From Leeuwenhoekiella polynyae (GTDB lineage Bacteria > Bacteroidota > Bacteroidia > Flavobacteriales > Flavobacteriaceae), in the NCBI RefSeq assembly GCF_004104075.1, contig NZ_QOVK01000003.1, positions 124,001 to 188,000 of the forward strand: a stretch of DNA of 64,000 nt, written 5' to 3'. Shown here one piece after another: positions 26,637-35,140 of the stretch. The position numbers and the translations under genes are program-made. The notes below the pieces were generated by a model, which was given only the letters and a program-made list of their open reading frames with translations, was not told where the DNA came from and made no database searches. Positions within the stretch are counted from its first letter, which is position 1, and every line of letters starts with the position of its first letter.

Positions 26637-27646
26637 ACTTCTTTAGACTTCACAAAATCTTTGATTTTCTCATCAAAATCAGCTTGCTCATAGAGTAACT
26701 TAAAAGAAATTGGAATATAGTACAATGCTGCTTTTTTCAACTTCCCACGAAGACGCACGTAATCTTTCTCTGTAGTAATTATTATATTTTGCTGATCTAA
26801 ATCCGCCAATTCAGCATCTGTAAAATTATGATGATCACCGAATTCAATATGGGTATACTTGACCTCTTTCTGATTGAGATAATCTAAAAATGGTTTGGGT
26901 TTTGCAATCCCGGTAACTACGGCCACTTCTTTCTCAAGCAATGTATTAAAAGATACTACTCCTGATTCTCTTCGCAAAGAATCGTAGGCTATTGCTGCAA
27001 AAAAGACCGGAGCTTCAGAATACGCTTTAATTCTATGTTTAATCTGCTGTTGCTGATCAAGGCTTAATTCCTCAGGACATTTAGTTACCACAATAATATC
27101 TGCCCGATCTGCACCAGCTCTTGATTCGCGTAAGTTTCCGGCAGGTAAAATCAAGTCTTTATAAAAAAGATCATTATAAGCGGTAAGCATAATCAACAAT
27201 CCGGGTTTTACCTTTCTATGCTGAAAAACATCGTCTAAAACAATGACTTCTGGCTTAATACTTTTACTTCGTAAATTCAACACTCCTTCTACCCTACTTT
27301 CACAAACTGCGACTTGAACAGCTTTAAACTTTCGGGCAAATTGCAAAGGTTCATCACCCACTTCAGAAGCTAAAGAATCTGGTGTTACATCATAATATCC
27401 TTTTGTTACTCTTCCGTAGCCTCTACTTAAGGTTGCCAGCTTATGCGTATCCTTAAGTAAATTCAGAACATACTCGGTCATAGGCGATTTCCCGGTTCCT
27501 CCTACAGAAAGATTTCCTATTCCTATAACCGGGAAGTCATATTCCTGAGAATCAAAAATCTTCGTATTAAAAAAATAATTACGCAGACGTGTGACACCGT
27601 CATAGGGCACCGAAAAAGGCCAGAGTATTTTACGCAATTTTTTCAC
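26633..27646 (-). CDS. lpxK: Tetraacyldisaccharide 4'-kinase LpxK
   Basis: Phosphorylates the 4' position of the lipid A disaccharide at the inner membrane. 337 residues: N-terminal membrane-associated helix (WPFSVPYDGVTRLRNYFF), Walker A in GNLSVGGTGKSPMTEYV (about 43-59), SRGYGRV, the conserved GDEPLQFA and LDDVFQHRKV containing the catalytic Asp-His region. Together with kdsD and lptB it indicates a complete LPS biosynthesis pathway. Its 3' end overlaps the kinase gene by 4 bp. Confidence 0.94.
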   Translation of the reverse strand: MKKLRKILWPFSVPYDGVTRLRNYFFNTKIFDSQEYDFPVIGIGNLSVGGTGKSPMTEYVLNLLKDTHKLATLSRGYGRVTKGYYDVTPDSLASEVGDEPLQFARKFKAVQVAVCESRVEGVLNLRSKSIKPEVIVLDDVFQHRKVKPGLLIMLTAYNDLFYKDLILPAGNLRESRAGADRADIIVVTKCPEELSLDQQQQIKHRIKAYSEAPVFFAAIAYDSLRRESGVVSFNTLLEKEVAVVTGIAKPKPFLDYLNQKEVKYTHIEFGDHHNFTDAELADLDQQNIIITTEKDYVRLRGKLKKAALYYIPISFKLLYEQADFDEKIKDFVKSKEV

Positions 27647-27823
27647 AGCACCGAAGGTATAATTTTTAGACTAAAGACCCACACGCAGAGTTTCAGACTA
27701 ATGACTAAATAATAGCTCCTAATTTATTTCGGCTTTGCCTGATCAAGAATACTGGAACTTATAAAAAGGGGTGGTAAGACACGAGGCTTTAGTTAACTTT
27801 ACAGCCTTAAAATTAATTTGTTT

Positions 27824-28918
27824 ATGATCATTAAAGATATCATTTCAGCTCTCGAAGAGTTTGCCCCACTCGCTTATGCAGAAGATTTTGACAACGTAGG
27901 TTTACTTGTAGGAAGCAAAAGCACTGAAGTTAGCGGTGTCTTAGTGACACTCGACACGCTCGAAAACACAATTGATGAAGCTATTGCCAAAAACTGCAAT
28001 CTGATCGTGAGTTTTCATCCCATAGTTTTTAGCGGACTCAAAAAAATTACGGGTAAAAATTATGTGGAGCGCGTAATACTTAAAGCCATTAAAAATGATA
28101 TCGCGATCTATGCGATTCATACCGCTTTAGATAATATGCCGCACGGTGTAAGCAAAGGGATGTGTGATGCTTTGAATCTGGAAAACAGAAAAATTTTAAT
28201 CCCTAGATCAAACGCAATAAAAAAACTAATTACTTATGTACCTAAAAATGAAGTCATCTCCGTACGAGAAGCTTTGTTTAAAGCCGGCGCAGGTAACATA
28301 GGAAACTATGAGCAATGCAGTTTTAGCACTAAAGGCAAAGGCACATTTAGGGGTAACGAAGAAAGCAACCCCACAATTGGTAATCGCCTGGAATTACATA
28401 CAGAAAAAGAAGTTCAGCTTCATATTACGTTTGAAGCGCGTTTAGAATCAGCTGTTTTAAAAGCACTCTTCAACGCACATTCTTATGAGGAAGTCGCTTA
28501 TGAAATCACAACCTTAGATAATCAGAATCAAAATATTGGGATGGGTATGATAGGCGAATTAACCACTCCTCTAGAAGAATTAGATTTCCTGAATGTGGTT
28601 AAAAAAGCTTTTAATGCAAAAGGGATTAGACATTCTGCTTTATGCAACAAGTCTGTTAAAAAAGTTGCTGTTTTAGGCGGAAGCGGGAGTTTTGCAATTA
28701 ATGCTGCGCTTAGAGCCGGTGCCGATGCATTTATTACCGCAGACCTTAAATACCATCAGTTTTATCAAGCTGAAGATCAATTGATTCTTGCAGATATTGG
28801 CCACTATGAGAGTGAGCAATTCACAAAAAATATTTTGACCGACTTTCTTACGAAAAAATTTACTAATTTCGCAGTCGTTTTATCAGACGAAAACACCAAT
28901 CCTATTAAGTATTTATAA
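27824..28918 (+). CDS. Nif3-like dinuclear metal centre protein
   Basis: A 364-residue member of the Nif3/YbgI family, with the long form (central PII-like insert, about 125-230) as in YqfO. N-terminal part: DFDNVGLLVG and NLIVSFHPIVFSG with metal ligands; IYAIHTALDNM; C-terminal part: GADAFITADLKYHQFYQ and LADIGHYESE with the remaining ligands. It has been linked to GTP cyclohydrolase-type or metal-insertion roles, but function is unsettled. I use the ATG at 27824 rather than the TTG two codons earlier. One nt separates it from the next gene. Confidence 0.92.
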   Translation: MIIKDIISALEEFAPLAYAEDFDNVGLLVGSKSTEVSGVLVTLDTLENTIDEAIAKNCNLIVSFHPIVFSGLKKITGKNYVERVILKAIKNDIAIYAIHTALDNMPHGVSKGMCDALNLENRKILIPRSNAIKKLITYVPKNEVISVREALFKAGAGNIGNYEQCSFSTKGKGTFRGNEESNPTIGNRLELHTEKEVQLHITFEARLESAVLKALFNAHSYEEVAYEITTLDNQNQNIGMGMIGELTTPLEELDFLNVVKKAFNAKGIRHSALCNKSVKKVAVLGGSGSFAINAALRAGADAFITADLKYHQFYQAEDQLILADIGHYESEQFTKNILTDFLTKKFTNFAVVLSDENTNPIKYL

Positions 28919-28919
28919 T

Positions 28920-29699
28920 ATGGCAAAAAAGACCGAAGCAACTGTAGAAGAGAAACTCAGAGCATTATATGATTTGCAGCTGATACACTCTCGTGTTGAT
29001 ACCATACGCAACGTGCGTGGTGAGCTTCCTTTAGAAGTAGAAGATCTTGAAGATGAAGTTGCAGGATTAAATACCCGACTTGAAAAATTAGGAGGTGAGC
29101 TTAGCTTGATCGACGATCAGATAAAAGCTAAGAAAATTCTTATTGAAGACGCAAAAGCCGCTATCAAGAAATATACTGAGCAGCAAAAAAATGTGCGTAA
29201 CAACAGAGAATACAACTCACTAAGTAAAGAAATCGAATTTCAGGAATTAGAAATTCAACTTGCTGAAAAGAACATCAGAGAATTTCGTGCTCAAATAGAG
29301 CAGAAAAACGAAGTTATCAATACTACTAAAGAACGTGTAGAAGAGCGCAAAAAGCACTTGAAACATAAGAAAGAAGAACTTGATGAGATCTTAGCAGAAA
29401 CCGAAAAAGAAGAGCAAGCGCTTCTTGCAAAAGGAGAAAGCTACGAAGATCAAATCGATGAGCGCCTTGTTAAAGCCTACAAGCGTATTCGTTCTAACGT
29501 GCGTAACGGTCTTGCTGTTGTTGCAATAGAGCGTGGAGCTTCAGGAGGTTCTTTCTTCACAATCCCACCACAGGTTCAAGTTGAGATTGCCGGTCGTAAA
29601 AAGATCATCACAGATGAGCATAGTGGCCGTATTTTAGTTGACGAAGAGTTGGCTAAAGAAGAACAACAAAAAATGGAATCGATTTTCTCTAAGATCTAA
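28920..29699 (+). CDS. Coiled-coil protein of the DUF164/C4 zinc-ribbon family, lacking the cysteines
   Basis: 259 residues, dominated by a long helical hairpin coiled coil (about 10-185) rich in E, K and R. The C-terminal 60 residues align with the C4 zinc ribbon of this family: RGASGGSFFTIPPQ and ITDEHSGRILVD. Family members normally show CGGC and CxxCGRIL there; here all four cysteines are absent and the protein contains no cysteine at all, so zinc binding by this site is lost. Directly follows the Nif3 gene, a pairing common in many bacteria. Likely cytoplasmic; role unknown. Confidence 0.85.
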   Translation: MAKKTEATVEEKLRALYDLQLIHSRVDTIRNVRGELPLEVEDLEDEVAGLNTRLEKLGGELSLIDDQIKAKKILIEDAKAAIKKYTEQQKNVRNNREYNSLSKEIEFQELEIQLAEKNIREFRAQIEQKNEVINTTKERVEERKKHLKHKKEELDEILAETEKEEQALLAKGESYEDQIDERLVKAYKRIRSNVRNGLAVVAIERGASGGSFFTIPPQVQVEIAGRKKIITDEHSGRILVDEELAKEEQQKMESIFSKI

Positions 29700-29720
29700 G
29701 AAAGCCGTTTTTCGATATAC

Positions 29721-29750
29721 AAAAGCTCCGTATCACGGAGCTTTTTTTTA
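29721..29750 (+). terminator. Intrinsic terminator of the Nif3/coiled-coil operon
   Basis: Stem AAAAGCTCCG / CGGAGCTTTT with a TATCA loop and eight T, 20 nt after the stop codon. Confidence 0.92.
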
Positions 29751-29829
29751 TACCCTATTTTTAGAGTTTAACAGGGTATTAGCAGAGCTGTACTGGTGAT
29801 TCTCCTATATTAGTATCAAACTCAAACCT

Positions 29830-30493
29830 ATGAGACTTTGCTCCCTTCTTATGCTTACTTTATTTATAACTACAAGTTGTAAAAACCCCGGCCCTTCTGC
29901 CGAAGACCAGAGAATGGCTCAATTAGAACCCGTACAAACCGAAGCCGTAGATGGCTACGAGAGAGCTTATTTTGCAAGCGGCTGCTTCTGGTGCGTAGAA
30001 GCTGTATTTGAAAGCGTAAAAGGGGTTAAAGAAGCTGTAAGCGGATATTCTGGAGGAACTCAAAGCAACCCAACTTACAAACAAGTGAGTTATGGCCAGA
30101 CCAATCACGCCGAAGCCGTAGAAGTTTTTTACGATCCTAAAGTCGTTAGCTTTAGAAATTTGGTTCTGGTATTTTTTTGGCTCACAAGATCCAACGACCC
30201 TAAACCGCCAGGGCCCTGACCGCGGGCGCCAATACCGTTCTATTGCTTTTTATCAGAATGACGATCAGAAAAAAATCATAGAAGATATTATCTCCGAACT
30301 TAACGACACGGTTTATGACGGCGCAATTGTCACTCAGGTTTTACCCTTTCAAAAATTCTGGGAGGCGGAAGGCTACCATCAGAATTACGAGAAAAATCAT
30401 CCTAACGATCCTTATATTCAGGGTGTATCACTACCCAGACTCAATCGGTTTAAAAAACAATTTCCAGAACTTTTAAAAGACAACGCACACTAA
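29830..30493 (+). pseudogene. msrA: Peptide methionine sulfoxide reductase MsrA, lipoprotein form, frameshifted
   Basis: Reduces methionine-S-sulfoxide. The first part encodes a lipoprotein signal (LLMLTLFITTSC), then the catalytic GCFWCVEAVFE and YSGGTQSNPTYKQVSYG. After VLVF the frame is wrong: a run of seven T at 30172-30178 would restore the family sequence (FFGSQDPTTLNRQGPDRGRQ) if it had six. The rest (FQKFWEAEGYHQNYEKNHP) continues in the second frame to a TAA at 30491-30493, which overlaps the next gene's ATG. As read, the product stops after 129 residues. Either a recent mutation, a phase-variable tract or a sequencing error. Confidence 0.88.
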
Positions 30494-30927
30494 TGAGAAC
30501 TATCACCAATTTAGCTCTGTTTTTATTTGCCCTATCCTCTAACGCCCAAGAAGATTTTTTAAAGTATAAGTGGCGTAATCGCATCTTGGTCTTTTCTACT
30601 GCCAGCTTAGATAACGAAACTTTTACTGCACAGTGGGAAAAGTTTAAAAGTTCTCAGAAAAAGCTAGAAGATCGTAACATGCTGCTTTTTGTTTTAGCAA
30701 AAGGGCGTATTTATGACAAAGAATTAAAGGTGATGCATCACTATCATATCGCTCCACTGCGAAAGAAATATCAAATCCCACAGACTTTTAATGGAATAAC
30801 CCTAATAGGAAAGGATGGTCTGGTTAAGCTTCAAAAACAGTTTGTAATAGAGCCTCAGCTTATTTTTGAAACTATAGATCAGATGCCGATGAGACAGCGT
30901 GAAATGCGTGAAAATCTCGACGATTAG
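30493..30927 (+). CDS. DUF4174 domain protein, exported
   Basis: 144 residues: signal peptide (NLALFLFALSSNAQ) followed by a thioredoxin-like DUF4174 domain (LKYKWRNRILVFSTASLDNE; LLFVLAKGRIYD; YQIPQTFNGITLIGKDGLVK). There is no CxxC, so it is not a conventional thiol oxidoreductase. The ATG overlaps the msrA stop (TAATG), linking it to oxidative repair of exported proteins by context. It ends in a 4-bp overlap with the convergent methyltransferase gene. Confidence 0.8.
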   Translation: MRTITNLALFLFALSSNAQEDFLKYKWRNRILVFSTASLDNETFTAQWEKFKSSQKKLEDRNMLLFVLAKGRIYDKELKVMHHYHIAPLRKKYQIPQTFNGITLIGKDGLVKLQKQFVIEPQLIFETIDQMPMRQREMRENLDD

Positions 30928-31718
30928 TGCTTTCTCGCTTTCAATTCAAATAATAGAGGATACAACTTATTCTGCAATTCATAACCCGCTTCAGTCTCTT
31001 GCAGATCTGGTAAGATATTATAAGGCGAAGCATCATGCTCCTTTAGATATTCAATTCTTAAGCCTGCTTCGGCTAATGCTGATACTACAGCTCCCAAGCC
31101 GTGATTCCACGTATATTCTTTTGTTGTTATAGCTGAATCTTTTTCGGCATAGGTCCCAGTATTTTCTTCGTATATGAGTTCTTCTTGCATATAACCGTAT
31201 CTCATTTCAGGTGGATTTTCTCGATAATCCCACATCCAAACGATTGGATGAAATTCTACGATATAAAATACGCCTCCGGGCTTTAAACAATTTTTAATCA
31301 TTTTTGCCCAAGGTTTTAGATCTGGCAACCAACCTAGCACGCCATAACTTGTAAATACAATATCATAAGTTTGAGTGACTAATTCTGCAGTGTCTAAAAC
31401 ATTTCCGCAGATAAACTGAGCGTCAAAATTCAATTCAGCACTTAATTTCTTTGCAGTTTCAATAGCCACATCAGAAATATCTATACCGGTACAAATAGCT
31501 CCTCTTCTGCTCCAACTCAAAGTATCCTGACCAAAATGACACTGCAAATGCAATAAGGATTTCCCCTCAACATCAGGCAACGCATTCAACTCATAAGAAT
31601 TCAAGCTGCTTTTACCGTTTTTAAAAGCTTCAACAGCGTAGAAGTCACTTGTAAGATGCGGTTTAACCTTTCGATTCCAAGTCTCCTTATTGATCTCGAA
31701 ATAATCGTTCACTTCCAT
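30924..31718 (-). CDS. Class I SAM-dependent methyltransferase
   Basis: 264 residues. Methyltransferase_11/25-like core: SLLHLQCHFGQDTLSWSRRG (motif I, about 54-73), TGIDISDVAIETAKKLSAEL, YDIVFTSYGVLGWLPDLKPW and LKPGGVFYIVEFHP. The LHLQCHFGQDTLS form with TSYGVLGWL is typical of a small-molecule methyltransferase subgroup found in many bacteria. Substrate unknown. It is a single gene, divergent from the OYE gene. Confidence 0.85.
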   Translation of the reverse strand: MEVNDYFEINKETWNRKVKPHLTSDFYAVEAFKNGKSSLNSYELNALPDVEGKSLLHLQCHFGQDTLSWSRRGAICTGIDISDVAIETAKKLSAELNFDAQFICGNVLDTAELVTQTYDIVFTSYGVLGWLPDLKPWAKMIKNCLKPGGVFYIVEFHPIVWMWDYRENPPEMRYGYMQEELIYEENTGTYAEKDSAITTKEYTWNHGLGAVVSALAEAGLRIEYLKEHDASPYNILPDLQETEAGYELQNKLYPLLFELKARKH

Positions 31719-31850
31719 TTTACAAAACGTTTAACACCTAATCACGTCAGGCTAAAGTATTTTAATGGACAAAATAAGCAATATTAACCTACATCAAGCA
31801 TAGTCTCTATCTCGATGTATACTTTTATAAAAAAGAAAATTACTATTACT

Positions 31851-32966
31851 ATGAAAACTAATCAAGCATTATTGCAATCCTTTAAACTAGGAGATATTAC
31901 ATTAAAAAATCGTCTTGTTATGGCTCCTATGACCAGAAGTCGTGCAGAAAATTCTGAGAATGCTCCTACTGAAATGCATGTGGAATACTACACACAACGC
32001 GCCGGAGCCGGACTCATTATCACTGAAGGCTCACAGGTTTCTAAACGAGCAGTAGGATATATTCACACAGCTGGTATTCATTCTAAAACTCAAGTTGAAG
32101 GATGGAAAAAAGTAGTGGATGCTGTTCACAAAGAAGATGGGAAGATATTTATTCAGCTTTGGCACGTGGGACGCATATCGCATCCTGACTTCCATAATGG
32201 GGAAAAACCATTAGCTCCAAGTGCTGTAAACCCAAATGCAAAATCTTATACCCCAGAAGGTTTTAAAGACACGGTAGAACCTAAAGCGATGACGCTGCAG
32301 GAGATTGAAGAAACCCAACAAGAGTTTGTGAACGCAGCAAAAAATGCAGTTGAAGCAGGCTTTGATGGAGTAGAAATTCACAGTTCTAATGGCTATTTAT
32401 TCCATCAGTTTTTTAATAAAAATGCAAATACCCGTACTGATGCGTATGGAGGAACTATTGAAAACCGCGTTCGCTTTTTCTTTGAAACTTTAGATAAAGT
32501 AAAAGAAGTTATACCTCAAAATAAAATTGGAGTTCGTCTGAACCCTTCATTAAATGATGTTTTTGGGATTAAAGCAACAGAAGAAACCATCCCAACCTTT
32601 GATCACATTATTGAACGTCTTAATAATTATGATTTAGCATACTTACACCTTTCAGAACCGTTTACTGATGTAAGCGAAATTGATTTTCTTGAAACAGAAA
32701 TCGCAAAAAGATATCGCCCTAGATATAAAGGCAACTTGATGATCAATTCAGGCTTTACTCAAGAAACCGGTAATGCAGTTATTGAAGCCGGCAACGCCGA
32801 CCTTGTAGCTTTCGGGAAGTTATATATCTCTAATCCCGATCTTGCCGAACGCTTTGCTATAAATGCTCCTACTGCAGAATGGGACGAGGATACGTTTTAT
32901 ACACAAGGCAAAAAAGGATACACCGATTACCCTACCTATCAGCAAGAAAAACAGAAAGTTGAATAG
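31851..32966 (+). CDS. Old yellow enzyme family alkene reductase
   Basis: FMN-dependent NADPH ene-reductase, 371 residues. TIM-barrel OYE motifs: LVMAPMTRSRAE (about 22-33), GLIITEGSQVSKRAVGY, QLWHVGRISHPD, the substrate-binding pair in GVEIHSSNGYLFHQF (His and Asn conserved, although the usual GANGYL reads SSNGYL), TDAYGGTIENRVRF, and LVAFGKLYISNPDL. The start is the ATG at 31851; twelve upstream codons are open but lysine-rich and unconserved. It detoxifies electrophilic alkenes or nitro compounds. It precedes a flavin reductase and photolyase genes. Confidence 0.93.
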   Translation: MKTNQALLQSFKLGDITLKNRLVMAPMTRSRAENSENAPTEMHVEYYTQRAGAGLIITEGSQVSKRAVGYIHTAGIHSKTQVEGWKKVVDAVHKEDGKIFIQLWHVGRISHPDFHNGEKPLAPSAVNPNAKSYTPEGFKDTVEPKAMTLQEIEETQQEFVNAAKNAVEAGFDGVEIHSSNGYLFHQFFNKNANTRTDAYGGTIENRVRFFFETLDKVKEVIPQNKIGVRLNPSLNDVFGIKATEETIPTFDHIIERLNNYDLAYLHLSEPFTDVSEIDFLETEIAKRYRPRYKGNLMINSGFTQETGNAVIEAGNADLVAFGKLYISNPDLAERFAINAPTAEWDEDTFYTQGKKGYTDYPTYQQEKQKVE

Positions 32967-33027
32967 GCTAAAATTTTGTTATTTTGTTTAATCTTAACAA
33001 TAGTCGAGTTGAACAAACTGTAATTTA

Positions 33028-33053
33028 GGGGTAAGTTATACTTACCCTTTTTT
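33028..33053 (+). terminator. Terminator-like hairpin touching the flavin reductase start codon
   Basis: Stem GGGTAAGT / ACTTACCC (8 bp, loop TAT) followed by six T that run directly into the ATG at 33054. It can terminate the upstream OYE transcript (62 nt after its stop), but leaves no room for a promoter before the next gene. Confidence 0.7.
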
Positions 33054-33701
33054 ATGAGACATTATACTGATAAGGAAATAGAAGAATTACCATCCAGATA
33101 TCGCGCACACTTTATAAACAGCTGCACGGGATTTAAATCTGCAAACTTGCTTGGTTCGGTCTCTAAAGACGGCATCAGTAATGTAGCAATTTTTAGTTCG
33201 GTAACACATTTAGGGAGTAACCCTCCACTTTTGGGTTTTGTGCTACGCCCAACTTCTGTTGAGCGCAATACCTATGATAACTTAGTAAAATCTGGCGTTT
33301 TCACAGTAAATCACGTGAATCAAAATTTCATAAAAGAAGCACATAAAACTTCAGCTAAATACGAAGGGAATGTTTCAGAATTTGACAAGACCCTTTTAAC
33401 TGAAGAATTTTTAGATGATTTTAAAGCTCCATACGTAAAGCAAAGCCGTATAAAAATGGGGTGTGAATTTGTCAATGAATATTTTATCAAAGAAAATGAT
33501 TGTAATTTTATAATAGGCAAGATCAAGCATATTTATGTAGACGATCACATACAGGCAGATGATGGTTGGCTAAACCTTGAGCGTGCTCAGACGGTTTGCA
33601 TAGATGGCCTTGATGGGTATGCCCTCCCTCAAATATTGAATCGTTTTACCTATGCAAAGCCAAATGAGGCTGTGCATTCAATTAGAGATCTTGGCTCATA
33701 A
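33054..33701 (+). CDS. Flavin reductase family protein
   Basis: 215 residues of the split-barrel flavin reductase-like (FMN-binding) fold. Visible: [20 protein letters not shown], the core [20 protein letters not shown] (about 44-63), [17 protein letters not shown] and [20 protein letters not shown]. Members bind FMN and supply reduced flavin or reduce small substrates. Directly followed (overlap of 11 nt) by the DUF2256 gene and cryptochrome, so it may supply reduced flavin in a photolyase operon; that is inference from context. Confidence 0.88.
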   Translation: MRHYTDKEIEELPSRYRAHFINSCTGFKSANLLGSVSKDGISNVAIFSSVTHLGSNPPLLGFVLRPTSVERNTYDNLVKSGVFTVNHVNQNFIKEAHKTSAKYEGNVSEFDKTLLTEEFLDDFKAPYVKQSRIKMGCEFVNEYFIKENDCNFIIGKIKHIYVDDHIQADDGWLNLERAQTVCIDGLDGYALPQILNRFTYAKPNEAVHSIRDLGS

Positions 33702-33834
33702 AAAAGTAAATCTTCCTCAAAAAATATGCTTAACCTGTGAAAAGCCTTTTACCTGGCGAAAGAAATGGGAAAAGAAATGGCAAGACGTAACCTACTGTAG
33801 CGAGCGCTGCAGACGTAATAAAAAGACTTTATAA
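33691..33834 (+). CDS. DUF2256 mini zinc-finger protein
   Basis: A 47-residue protein beginning at a TTG (33691): [10 protein letters not shown], then [26 protein letters not shown]. The two CxxC-type pairs (CLTC and CSERC) form a small zinc-binding finger, the whole DUF2256 family signature. An ATG at 33652 is in the same frame but would run through the flavin reductase end and precedes the conserved start, so I prefer the TTG. It ends immediately before the cryptochrome ATG. DUF2256 genes are frequent neighbours of cryptochrome/photolyase genes; the biochemical role is unknown. Confidence 0.8.
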   Translation: MAHKKVNLPQKICLTCEKPFTWRKKWEKKWQDVTYCSERCRRNKKTL

Positions 33835-35130
33835 ATGAATTTAGTTTGGTTTAGAAATGATTTAAGAACCCAAGACAATCATAGTTTAAATCAGGCATTA
33901 GTAGATGCTAAAAATGTTCTGGCGGTTTATTGTTTTGACCCGAAACAGTTTAAAAAAAATCGTTTTGGATTTAAAAAAACAGAACGATTTAGAGCGCGAT
34001 TTTTAATCGAAACCATTCAAGAATTAAAAGATAATCTGGCGGAATTAAACATTCCGCTTTTTGTATTTTGTAATCAGCCTGAAAAAATACTCCCGCAATT
34101 CATAAGCGATCAAAACATAAAAAAAGTCTTTCTTCAAAAAGAATGGACATTTGAGGAAAAAAAAGTTTCAGATTCGGTTAAAAAGCTCTCCAATCCTGAT
34201 ATTGAATTCACAGAAACATTTGATCAGTTTTTAATTCATCCGGAAGATCTTCCGTATGATAGCTTTGCTGCTATTCCTCAGGTTTTTACGCAGTGGCGTA
34301 AAAAGTGTGAAAAACAAGCAAGCATCAGAGGTCTCGTAAAACCCAGAAAATTTTCCGAAGAAAATCTAATCGACACACAGACTACAATTCCAACACTTAC
34401 TGACCTAGGGCTTGAAGAGTTTAAACAAGATGACCGCTCTGCTTTTCCATTTAAAGGTGGAGAAAATCAGGCATTACAAAGAATTAAATCGTATTTCTGG
34501 GATTCTAAAAAACTACAGGTTTATAAAAAAACCCGTAACGGACTTCTGGGTAACGATTACAGCTCTAAGCTTTCGGCTTGGCTGGCAAATGGGAGTTTAT
34601 CCCCACGAACCGTCTATTGGCTGGTAAAAGAATTTGAGAAAAATCAGGTGAAAAATGAAAGCACCTATTGGTTGATTTTTGAACTTTTCTGGCGTGATTA
34701 TTTTAAATACATTTCTCTAAAACACGGAGCTAAAATCTTTTATCTAGGGGGGATTCTAGACAAAAAATACGATTGGAAACAAGATGAAGAATCGCGTAAA
34801 GCTTGGATAAACGGCACTACAAAATATGATTTTGTAAATGCAAATATGCAAGAAATCGCAGCTACAGGTTGGATGAGCAACCGCGGCAGACAAAATGTGG
34901 CGAGTTTTTGGTCTAAAGAATTACAGCAAGATTGGCGCGTAGGCGCAGCCTATTTTGAGAGTATGCTCATAGATTATGATGTACACAGCAATTACGGCAA
35001 TTGGATGTATAATAGCGGTGTAGGTAATGATCCACGAGATCGTAAATTCAATATAAAAAGTCAGGCGGAACGCTATGACGGCGACGGGAAATACCGCAGA
35101 GTCTGGCTTCAAAAATCATTGTTTGATTAA
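33835..35130 (+). CDS. DASH-family cryptochrome
   Basis: 431 residues. N-terminal photolyase alpha/beta domain (LVWFRNDLRTQDNHSLNQAL, about 3-22; VYCFDPKQF) and C-terminal FAD-binding domain (about 200-430: GNDYSSKLSAWLANGSLSPR, YWLIFELFWRDYFKYISLKH, ATGWMSNRGRQNVASFWSKE, DYDVHSNYGNWMYNSGVGND). These are DASH cryptochrome motifs, a group that repairs cyclobutane pyrimidine dimers in single-stranded or looped DNA using blue light. It starts on the base after the DUF2256 stop and ends 10 nt before the next photolyase gene, so all are probably co-transcribed. Confidence 0.95.
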   Translation: MNLVWFRNDLRTQDNHSLNQALVDAKNVLAVYCFDPKQFKKNRFGFKKTERFRARFLIETIQELKDNLAELNIPLFVFCNQPEKILPQFISDQNIKKVFLQKEWTFEEKKVSDSVKKLSNPDIEFTETFDQFLIHPEDLPYDSFAAIPQVFTQWRKKCEKQASIRGLVKPRKFSEENLIDTQTTIPTLTDLGLEEFKQDDRSAFPFKGGENQALQRIKSYFWDSKKLQVYKKTRNGLLGNDYSSKLSAWLANGSLSPRTVYWLVKEFEKNQVKNESTYWLIFELFWRDYFKYISLKHGAKIFYLGGILDKKYDWKQDEESRKAWINGTTKYDFVNANMQEIAATGWMSNRGRQNVASFWSKELQQDWRVGAAYFESMLIDYDVHSNYGNWMYNSGVGNDPRDRKFNIKSQAERYDGDGKYRRVWLQKSLFD

Positions 35131-35140
35131 ACTATTACCT

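Noticed and set aside
30172-30178. Programmed frameshifting in msrA
   Set aside because: The shift needed is +1 (or -2), which does not match the common -1 slippery signal, and there is no downstream stem or internal stop suggesting regulation. Indel or sequencing error is simpler.
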